Shown: positions 1 through 5,557 of the stretch, one piece after another | How the letters are laid out: every line of letters starts with the position of its first letter | Position numbering within the stretch: position 1 is the stretch's first letter | NCBI GenBank assembly: GCA_002748225.1 | Contig: PDRU01000003.1 | Span: 1-7,058, forward strand | Direction of reading: 5' to 3' | Origin: Spirochaetales bacterium | GTDB lineage: Bacteria; Spirochaetota; Spirochaetia; DSM-2461 | Length of the DNA: 7,058 nt | The notes under the pieces: generated by a model | The model's database searches: none | What the model saw: the letters and a program-made list of their open reading frames with translations, nothing else | Told to the model about the DNA's origin: nothing | Position numbers and translations under genes: made by a program

Positions 1-1
1 A

Positions 2-784
2 CCGGAGGCGGGTTTTAATGTAGAGGGCTTTGCCCGGGCCCTGGAGGCTCCGGGAGAAAAAAAGGTGGTTTTGTTTAACTTTCCCAACAATCCCACCGGC
101 TACACTCCTGTGGAAGCGGAAATGGACGCTCTTGTGGCCGCTCTGGAAAAAGCGGCTGCTGCGGGAAAACATGTTCTGGTTATTCTGGATGATGCCTACT
201 TTGGTCTGGTGTTCCGGGAAGGGATCGGTAAAGAATCGCTGTTTCCGCGTCTGGCCTCTCTACATGAAAATCTGCTGGTCTGCAAGGTGGACGGAGCAAC
301 GAAGGAAGACTACGTGTGGGGCTTCCGTGTGGGCTTTATTACTTTTGCCGGGAAAGGCGCGGGAGAAAAAGCCCTGAGTGCTCTTGCTGACAAGGCGGCC
401 GGGGCCGTGAGGGGAAGTATTTCGAACGACTCCCACCTGGCCCAGTCTCTGCTGCTGACACTGTACAACGACCCTGAGTACGCCGGTGAAAAGCAGCGGG
501 CCTTTGAGCTGGTAAAAAGCCGCTTCGATGCTGTGAACGCGGAGCTGGCCGCGCATCCGGAGTACAGGGAACGCTTTGTACCGCTGCCGTATAATTCCGG
601 ATATTTTATGTGTGTCAAAGTGGCCTGCGGCGACGCTGAAGCTGTCCGGCAGAAACTTCTGAACAAGTATGATACAGGTGTTATTGCTCTGGGTGATCTT
701 GTCCGGGTGGCGTATTCTTCTCTGCCGGTTGCTCTTATTCCCCGGTTGTTTGCCAATTTGTACGCGGCCTGCGGAGAAGTGTAG
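2..784 (+). CDS. PLP-dependent aminotransferase, class I/II fold (3' part, N-terminus outside the window)
   Basis: This open frame enters from the left edge, so the N-terminal half is missing; 260 residues are visible. It should be a fold-type I pyridoxal-phosphate enzyme moving an amino group between an amino acid and a 2-oxo acid in the cytoplasm; the substrate cannot be told from this part. In fragment numbering, NNPTG (29-33) is the classic aminotransferase motif, DDAY (63-66) holds the Asp and Tyr that contact the pyridine ring, and Lys101 in GATKED is the likely Schiff-base lysine. Lys101 lies eight residues before Arg109 (GFRVGF), the spacing seen in SxSKxxxxxGxRxG. The sequence before the Lys lacks the usual Ser, so it belongs to a divergent subgroup, which I associate with spirochaetal enzymes annotated as aspartate aminotransferase-like. 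The 5'-nucleotidase gene starts 8 bp after the stop, suggesting co-transcription. Confident about the fold, not the substrate. Confidence 0.9.
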   Translation, partial: PEAGFNVEGFARALEAPGEKKVVLFNFPNNPTGYTPVEAEMDALVAALEKAAAAGKHVLVILDDAYFGLVFREGIGKESLFPRLASLHENLLVCKVDGATKEDYVWGFRVGFITFAGKGAGEKALSALADKAAGAVRGSISNDSHLAQSLLLTLYNDPEYAGEKQRAFELVKSRFDAVNAELAAHPEYRERFVPLPYNSGYFMCVKVACGDAEAVRQKLLNKYDTGVIALGDLVRVAYSSLPVALIPRLFANLYAACGEV

Positions 785-792
785 AGGGCTCT

Positions 793-1716
793 ATGGCGGC
801 TGATTTATCGGAAACACTGGTTGTAGGAATTTCTTCCCGCTCCCTCTTTGATCTGGAACGGGAAAACGCCATCTTTGAAAATGAAGGACTGGAAGCCTAT
901 GCCGCTTATCAGCAGGAGAACGAAAACCGGATCCTGGAACCGGGTACGGCCTTTCCTCTGGTAGAAGCTTTGCTGAAGCTCAACGAAAAGCTGGGGGAGC
1001 ATCTGGTTGAAGTTGTTATTATGAGTCAGAACAACCCTCAGACCGGTCTGCGGGTAATGAATTCCATTGATTTTTATAATCTGTCCATAACGCGGGCGGC
1101 TTTTTCCGGGGGCGCTCCTCTCAGTTCGTTTCTTTCCGCGTATTCGGTTGATCTCTACCTGTCGAAAAATTCCGAAGATGTGCAGGATGCCATTGATCAC
1201 GGTATTGCGGCAGCCCAGCTGTACGCGCCGCCGGAGGGGTTTAACCCCGATTCAGGAGAAATACGCATAGCGTTTGACGGAGACGCGGTTCTGTTCAGCG
1301 AAGATTCGGAAGTTATTTTTAAACAGCAGGGGCTGGATGCTTTTCTGGAGCACGAAAAGGTGTTTGCCGCCAGTCCTCTTCCGGAAGGTCCGTTTGGACG
1401 TGTTCTGAAAACCCTCTCCCGCATTAAGAGTTTATCAAAAGAACCGCTTTTGCGCATTGCTCTTATTACATCGCGGGACAGCCCGGCGCATGAGCGGGTT
1501 ATTCTGACTTTGCGGCATTGGGGCGTAAAGGTGGATGAGGCTCATTTTCTGGGAGGTATTCCCAAAGATCAGGTTCTTAAGGCCTTTAATGCCCATATCT
1601 TTTTTGATGATCAGGATGTTCATGCCGGTCCGGCGTCGGAGCATGTGCCCTCAGCCCGGGTTCCTTATAAGAGTTCGTCCGGGTTGTTTGATTCTCAGAA
1701 GAAAACTACGGATTAA
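793..1716 (+). CDS. Cytosolic 5'-nucleotidase, cN-I type (HAD superfamily)
   Basis: This complete 307-residue cytoplasmic enzyme is predicted to hydrolyse nucleoside 5'-monophosphates to nucleoside and phosphate, using Mg2+ and an aspartyl-phosphate intermediate. The HAD motifs are visible in order. FDGDAVLF (161-168) is motif I, with nucleophile Asp162 and acid/base Asp164. ITSRDSP (225-231) is motif II. The Lys of GGIPKDQ (Lys258) and FFDDQDVH (270-277) form motifs III/IV with Asp272 and Asp273. The N-terminal ISSRSLFDLE (13-22) and MSQNNPQTGLRV (77-88) are blocks typical of the cN-I family (Pfam 5'-nucleotidase, known from the animal AMP-preferring enzymes NT5C1A/B), which also occurs in bacteria. 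The start at 793 follows a GAGGG at 784-788 with 4 bp spacing, overlapping the aminotransferase stop, so translation may be coupled. No residue of the motifs is missing. AMP is the likely substrate by family analogy only. Confidence 0.9.
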   Translation: MAADLSETLVVGISSRSLFDLERENAIFENEGLEAYAAYQQENENRILEPGTAFPLVEALLKLNEKLGEHLVEVVIMSQNNPQTGLRVMNSIDFYNLSITRAAFSGGAPLSSFLSAYSVDLYLSKNSEDVQDAIDHGIAAAQLYAPPEGFNPDSGEIRIAFDGDAVLFSEDSEVIFKQQGLDAFLEHEKVFAASPLPEGPFGRVLKTLSRIKSLSKEPLLRIALITSRDSPAHERVILTLRHWGVKVDEAHFLGGIPKDQVLKAFNAHIFFDDQDVHAGPASEHVPSARVPYKSSSGLFDSQKKTTD

Positions 1717-1741
1717 GAGTGCAGCTGACGATAAACTATAT

Positions 1742-2386
1742 ATGAAATTTTCTCACTTTTCTATTCGCAGGGCCTTTTTTTGCCCTTTTATCCTGACAGG
1801 TATTCTTTTGCTTTTCTTTTTTGGCTGCGCGACAAAAGAGCCTGTGAATGAACCGGCTCCGGTGCCTGAAAAGCCGGTTCCGGAAAAAACAGGGCCTGAA
1901 CCGTTCATCGTGGACTGGGCCGGAACCACCTGGATTTTCCGGGATGCTCCGAAAGGTTCCAGGGAATTCCCGGGTTACCGGGGCATTCATCTGGGGCGTG
2001 ACGGAAAACTTTTTCTGATAAACATGGATAAAGCCCGGGGAAAGAGCTGGAGCGCTAAAGGGAATAAGCTTACGCTGGAGCTGATGGAAGGTGTTCCGTC
2101 CTTACCGCTGAAAGGAACACTGCTGGCTTTTGTGCCAGTGGGAGGGCTGGGGCTGATGGGCCACGGCGGAGAAAACCGTTTCCGGGGTGAGCTTCAATTA
2201 GGCAATGAAATTCTGCTGCCCGGACCCATTGCCATGACAAAAAAGACGGGCCCCAATACACCCTTTGAGAATCTGTATGTCCGTAAAATTGCGGAAACAA
2301 CCCGTTATGTTCAGGTGGATGACGATCTTTTCTTTTACGCCGATACCCGTCCTGTAGTGGGGTTCCGGGTTCGTTTATTTGACTGA
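1742..2386 (+). CDS. Small lipoprotein of unknown function
   Basis: This 214-residue protein has a lipoprotein signal: a basic start (K2, R9, R10), a hydrophobic core (11-27) and FFFGC with Cys29 as the lipidated residue, a relaxed lipobox as is common in spirochaetes. A Pro/Glu-rich tether (about 33-56, several PVPEKP-like steps) leads to a globular, mostly beta domain of about 155 residues beginning at WAGTTWIF. The pattern of a Trp-rich opening strand, a glycine-rich DGKLFL turn and then SWSAKGNKLTLEL recalls the META/HslJ or NlpE-like small beta-barrels of envelope lipoproteins, but the resemblance is weak and the Cys-Asn of META domains is absent. A longer in-frame start at 1535 lies inside the nucleotidase gene and would bury the signal peptide, so 1742 is preferred. 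There is no clear ribosome site before 1742; the nearest purine-rich stretch overlaps the nucleotidase stop, 25 bp upstream. The last 12 bp overlap the convergent gene on the other strand. Confidence 0.8.
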   Translation: MKFSHFSIRRAFFCPFILTGILLLFFFGCATKEPVNEPAPVPEKPVPEKTGPEPFIVDWAGTTWIFRDAPKGSREFPGYRGIHLGRDGKLFLINMDKARGKSWSAKGNKLTLELMEGVPSLPLKGTLLAFVPVGGLGLMGHGGENRFRGELQLGNEILLPGPIAMTKKTGPNTPFENLYVRKIAETTRYVQVDDDLFFYADTRPVVGFRVRLFD

Positions 2387-3076
2387 GTAGTGTCTGAGAG
2401 GGTTCAGGATCATACGCAGACGGACGGAGGCCTTTACATGACCGGCATCCAGGCCGGTTTCGGGGAAATGGGTAAAGGCCACCCGGCCTGATACTTCCCG
2501 GGGCTTGTTGTATTCCCGCTCCCGCAGCCACAGGTGTATGGCTTCCCGCACAGCCGCTTCCAGAGCTCTGCGGCGGGGGGCTTCCTGAATAAGAGCGGCA
2601 GCCGCGCTGCCGGATGCTGCCGGATAAGCTTCTCCCGACCAGCCCTTCAGACGGGCCTGTTGAGCCGCATTCGGCTGATATTCCAGCTGAATGAACAGAA
2701 ATCCGTTTTCTTCCACCGAGGCAAGAACTTTCATGCGGGGATCTCCTTTTGGAATGAGTCCCAGCGGTGTTATTGTCAGTTCTTCTTCAATGCCGCGGGC
2801 CAGGGAACGCGGTGTCCAGGTAAAGGAAAACCCGTAGATCATTCCGGAGAAAATCCAGCGGGCGTCTTCCAGAAGCATTTCCAGCGATTCGCGTTCCCGG
2901 GTGCTTATTCCTCCGGTTTCTTTCCGGTTCCGGCCCGGTTCCCGTATCTGCGTCATATCACGGAAAACCCAGAGTTCTCCCTGAACGGATTCCGCGCCGG
3001 CAGAGGCGGTAAACAGCGTAAAAATCAGCAGTAAAAAAAATCCGGCCCGCAGACCGGACAGTTTGCGTTTGTTCAG
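2375..3076 (-). CDS. Secreted/periplasmic protein of unknown function, CTG start
   Basis: I do not recognise the family. The first ATG in frame is at 2956, but the frame is open further upstream. It encodes a textbook signal peptide when read from a CTG at 3076-3074: NKRKLSGLRAG, then a hydrophobic run FFLLLIFTLFTA (13-24), then SAGA with likely cleavage after Ala28. GAGGA at 3088-3084 lies 7 nt before this CTG, an ideal Shine-Dalgarno, and the CTG overlaps the rhomboid stop as CTGA, mimicking the common ATGA coupling. Read this way the protein has 233 residues, about 205 after cleavage. The mature part starts with a short beta stretch (ELWVF), has an aromatic central region (WIFSGMIYGFSFTW) and a basic helix (RRRALEAAVREAIHLWLRE), and ends with strands (GRVAFTHFP, KASVRLRMIL). 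There are no cysteines for lipidation. It is third in an operon with the barrel-like protein and the rhomboid. Its 3' end overlaps the plus-strand lipoprotein by 12 bp. Confidence 0.8.
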   Translation of the reverse strand: MNKRKLSGLRAGFFLLLIFTLFTASAGAESVQGELWVFRDMTQIREPGRNRKETGGISTRERESLEMLLEDARWIFSGMIYGFSFTWTPRSLARGIEEELTITPLGLIPKGDPRMKVLASVEENGFLFIQLEYQPNAAQQARLKGWSGEAYPAASGSAAAALIQEAPRRRALEAAVREAIHLWLREREYNKPREVSGRVAFTHFPETGLDAGHVKASVRLRMILNPLRHYSVK

Positions 3077-3681
3077 CGGGAATTCCTCATTGCCCGGATG
3101 GGGTTTATTTTCAGACGGATAATAAAGTAGAGAAATCCGAAGAGCAGACCGCTCAAATGGGTTAAATGAGCAACACCCGTTCTTCCGGTCCAGTGGAAAA
3201 TAATATCCAGTCCCGTAAAAAGAAGCAGTGCCATGGGCGCGCGCATGGGCAGTACAAAGAAAACCATTAACTGCGTGTTGGGATAGTAGGTTGCAAGGGC
3301 CAGAAGAACTGCGTACAAGGCGCCGGAAGCGCCCACAATGGGAACGGCCAGTCCGGAAAAAAGATAGGCAAAAACGGAAAAGATTCCGGCCAGTATTCCT
3401 GTTAACAGGTAGTAAATAAGGAATTCACTGCTTCCCATCCGTTCTTCTACAACCGGGCCGGCCATAAACAGAAAAAATGTATTGAACAGCAGGTGGGTGA
3501 ATCCTCCGTGAGCGAACATATATGTAAGAGGAGTCCAGAAAAATCCTGCCCGGAGAAGAGCGTAAGGCGAAAGGGCCAGAAGCGGCAGCAGGCGCGGAAT
3601 AATATACGTCAGCAGAAAAACACCGACATTTATTCCAGCCAGCCAGAGCGCCGCGTTTCCCCGCAAGTTGAAGCGTTTCAT
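3073..3681 (-). CDS. Rhomboid family intramembrane serine protease
   Basis: This 202-residue polytopic inner-membrane protein has about six membrane segments (roughly 11-28, 48-75, 87-108, 112-131, 138-158, 170-190). Rhomboids cut transmembrane substrates within the bilayer using a Ser-His dyad. The nucleophile is Ser119 in GASGALYA (the GxSG motif) and the general base is His175 in AHLTHLSGLLFG. HLLFN (63-67) matches the conserved HxxxN of the second helix, with Asn67 for the oxyanion hole, and EERMG (79-83) matches the conserved E-x-R of loop L1. It therefore looks catalytically complete and of the compact six-helix bacterial type, without the extra seventh helix or a cytoplasmic domain. 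The start lies 4 bp after the stop of the upstream gene. AAGGG sits only 1 nt from the ATG, so initiation probably relies on coupling to the preceding gene. The downstream gene overlaps its stop. The substrate is unknown; the adjacent secreted protein has no obvious transmembrane segment apart from its signal peptide. Confidence 0.93.
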   Translation of the reverse strand: MKRFNLRGNAALWLAGINVGVFLLTYIIPRLLPLLALSPYALLRAGFFWTPLTYMFAHGGFTHLLFNTFFLFMAGPVVEERMGSSEFLIYYLLTGILAGIFSVFAYLFSGLAVPIVGASGALYAVLLALATYYPNTQLMVFFVLPMRAPMALLLFTGLDIIFHWTGRTGVAHLTHLSGLLFGFLYFIIRLKINPIRAMRNSR

Positions 3682-3685
3682 GCCC

Positions 3686-5458
3686 TTAGTTTATCACATA
3701 AAGACGGAAACTCCGATAGGGTATTCCCGCAACAGCAATATGAGAGGACGCGCTCAGGTGCAGAAGTCCCCGTTCTTCGGTGAAATCAAACTCCAGTACG
3801 GTACTGAAATGGTCATCTTTCAGATAGGAGGAGAAATCAAAATTAAAGGGCTCCGGGGGCAGCAGGTCTTCATTCTCCACTGAAACAATGGGTACCAGCA
3901 GACTCTGTTTTGAGCGGATAACCCACCAGGCGCAGCGATCGTCCAGATGGCGGTCCACCCGTTCGCCGCTGTTCATTATTTCCGCGTAACTGCGGGCCAC
4001 GTTTTCCAGACAGACACCTTTCCGGGCTTCGGCCGGGTCGGGCATCCAGCCCATAACCGTATTTTTTTTCAATGAATCCTGATAGCCCCAGGCGCCTTCA
4101 ATGGCGCCCATGGTTTCCAGCAGCGGGCGCCGTGAAGGACCGGCTCCCAGAAAGCGGGCCGTAAAGCGCCGTATAAGGGCGCGTTCCCTCCGGGAGCTGC
4201 TTTCCGTATTTCCGGGCGTCACCGCCAGGGGAACGGAAAAACGGAGTTTGCGGCCCAGATTAACCCGCCGCAGTTTTTCATCAAGAGCAAAAGTCTGTTC
4301 AAACCATGCCTTGTCAGCGCGGTCTTCTTCATCGTTTTCAATGATCAGGTCGACACCCTGAACGCCGAAGCTTTCCACATCGAAGGGCCGGCCTTCCGCC
4401 GCTACGCCGATATTGCGCCGGACACCGGCTTTGCGGGCGGCATCGGCCGCGCGGCGGACCAGCGAACGGTCCGGAATTTCAGGAGGCAGAGGCGCGGTTT
4501 CCGGCGGTTCTGTTCCTGCCGGCGCGCTTTCCTGCGGTTCTGATTCCCGGGTGCCCCTGAGCAGAAGAAAATCAAAACCGTAACGGTCTCTCCAGAGGTC
4601 AAACACACGGCCCCAGTAGGACACAGCGCTTTCCCGGTGCTCGCCCAGGCCCGTACCTGTTTTAGGGATAAGACGGAGGCTCAAAGGGGCTCTTCCGCTT
4701 CCGTCCTCCGAAGTGCAGGCTTCCAGTTCCGTCATTTCAAGAGCTGCCGCGAACAGTCCCCGCTGAGGCGCCTGGCCTGTTTTGCGCACTACGGCCACCC
4801 GTCCGCGCACCTCTTCCCTGAGGCGGTCCTGTTCTTCTTCGCTGCGGGGTATTATTCCTTCCTTTTTCCATAAGAAAAGTTCCGGACGGTTGAGTACGAC
4901 GGCGGCGAAGGGATCAACCCGGTAATCCAGATCGAAGCCCAGTACCAGCCCCAGCATATGGGCGGCTTCGCAGAACGCGGCCATCTGAAGTTCCGCTCCC
5001 ATGCCTGCCTTGAGCGCCCGGGTATTAACCAGTTCTTCCCGGATAACCGCGTGGCTTTCCAGAAAATGCAGATCTTCGGATTCACCTCTGGTTACCGGTG
5101 CCAGAATAATTCCCTGTGTCCGGAGGGTTGTCAGGAACAGAGCGGCGGAAAGAAAATCTCCGGGTTTTCCGGGAATTCCGGCAGCCCGTACATTCACAAA
5201 GGTATAATCAAATTCGCTCATCCACCGGGTGTCCCGGCGGCGCAGAATGGGACTTTCCAGAGAGTGCATCAGAGCGGCCCGGCGGAAAAAATCTGCCGTT
5301 GTTTCCAGAGAAAGACCAAGAAGGGTTGAAGCCGGTTCGTTCAGGCAGCCCTGGCTTTCGTATTCACGGAAAAGACCCGCGGCGCGCTGAGACTGCTCAT
5401 CATTGGCCGGGAACAGGCGTGAAAGCTGTTTCCAGACATTTTTTGAAAGGGCGTTCAT
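3686..5458 (-). CDS. Large cytoplasmic protein, possibly a degenerate GH13-like (alpha/beta)8 barrel
   Basis: This 590-residue protein has no signal peptide or membrane segment. I do not recognise a named family. Several stretches follow the strand order of alpha-amylase-type barrels: TQGIILAPVTRGES (114-127) like the strand-2 IYLSP block; AHMLGLVLGFDLDYRVDP (166-183) like the strand-3 GIxVILDxVxNH block, with PELFLW after it; YWGRVFDLWRDRYGFDFLLLRG (281-302 by count) like the strand-4 WxxxYGVDGFRLD block; then VRRNIGVAAEGRPF (347-359) like strand 5, which carries the acid Glu in GH13. The strand-4 nucleophile Asp is not present (FLLLRG), and no strand-7 HD pair is evident, so I would not expect glycosidase activity. 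The C-terminal 60 residues are beta-rich, as in amylase C-domains. A Pro/Glu-rich linker (about 304-330) interrupts the barrel. There is no Shine-Dalgarno at the start; a promoter-like element directly upstream would give an almost leaderless message. It is first in the operon with the rhomboid. Confidence 0.75.
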   Translation of the reverse strand: MNALSKNVWKQLSRLFPANDEQSQRAAGLFREYESQGCLNEPASTLLGLSLETTADFFRRAALMHSLESPILRRRDTRWMSEFDYTFVNVRAAGIPGKPGDFLSAALFLTTLRTQGIILAPVTRGESEDLHFLESHAVIREELVNTRALKAGMGAELQMAAFCEAAHMLGLVLGFDLDYRVDPFAAVVLNRPELFLWKKEGIIPRSEEEQDRLREEVRGRVAVVRKTGQAPQRGLFAAALEMTELEACTSEDGSGRAPLSLRLIPKTGTGLGEHRESAVSYWGRVFDLWRDRYGFDFLLLRGTRESEPQESAPAGTEPPETAPLPPEIPDRSLVRRAADAARKAGVRRNIGVAAEGRPFDVESFGVQGVDLIIENDEEDRADKAWFEQTFALDEKLRRVNLGRKLRFSVPLAVTPGNTESSSRRERALIRRFTARFLGAGPSRRPLLETMGAIEGAWGYQDSLKKNTVMGWMPDPAEARKGVCLENVARSYAEIMNSGERVDRHLDDRCAWWVIRSKQSLLVPIVSVENEDLLPPEPFNFDFSSYLKDDHFSTVLEFDFTEERGLLHLSASSHIAVAGIPYRSFRLYVIN

Positions 5459-5465
5459 GAATGTG

Positions 5466-5474
5466 ATTCTATCA
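5466..5474 (-). promoter_or_regulatory. Candidate extended -10 promoter for the minus-strand operon
   Basis: On the minus strand this reads TGATAGAAT: an extended -10 (TGn) followed by TAGAAT, one mismatch from TATAAT. Transcription would start about 7 nt downstream, at or next to the ATG at 5458. That fits the lack of any ribosome-binding site before this start. No good -35 is seen, which extended -10 promoters tolerate. The sequence is read directly; the function is inferred. Confidence 0.4.
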
Positions 5475-5538
5475 TGAAAACAGATTCGGCGTATTAATTT
5501 TTCTGCATCTTTAGAAAAAATACCATATATTTAGCGTA

Positions 5539-5552
5539 TATATTGTAATATA
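5539..5552. repeat. Perfect 6+2+6 palindrome before the rlmE-like start
   Basis: TATATT, then GT, then AATATA form a perfect inverted repeat ending 5 bp before the ATG at 5558. If transcription starts from the TATATT at 5526-5531, the palindrome sits at the start of the message and covers the place of the ribosome site, where only a weak AGG (5552-5554) is present. It could be an operator or simply a by-product of AT-rich promoter DNA. Confidence 0.4.
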
Positions 5553-5557
5553 GGCCT

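Larger units (their letters stand above)
5459..5557. promoter_or_regulatory. AT-rich divergent intergenic region
   Basis: These 99 bp separate the 590-residue protein gene (minus) from the rlmE-like gene (plus) and are far richer in A+T than the flanking genes, as expected for a bidirectional promoter region. For the plus strand, TATATT at 5526-5531 and again at 5539-5544 are -10 candidates; no convincing -35 is seen. Candidates for the minus strand and a short palindrome are listed separately. No RNA gene or small reading frame was recognised here. Confidence 0.6.

Noticed and set aside
1535..1741. Upstream extension of the first lipoprotein to an ATG at 1535
   Set aside because: It lies within the well-supported nucleotidase gene and would move the lipoprotein signal sequence to the interior of the protein.
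2534..3034. Plus-strand frame of 166 codons opposite the secreted protein
   Set aside because: It is antisense to a gene with a signal peptide and ribosome site, has no recognisable domain and no Shine-Dalgarno.
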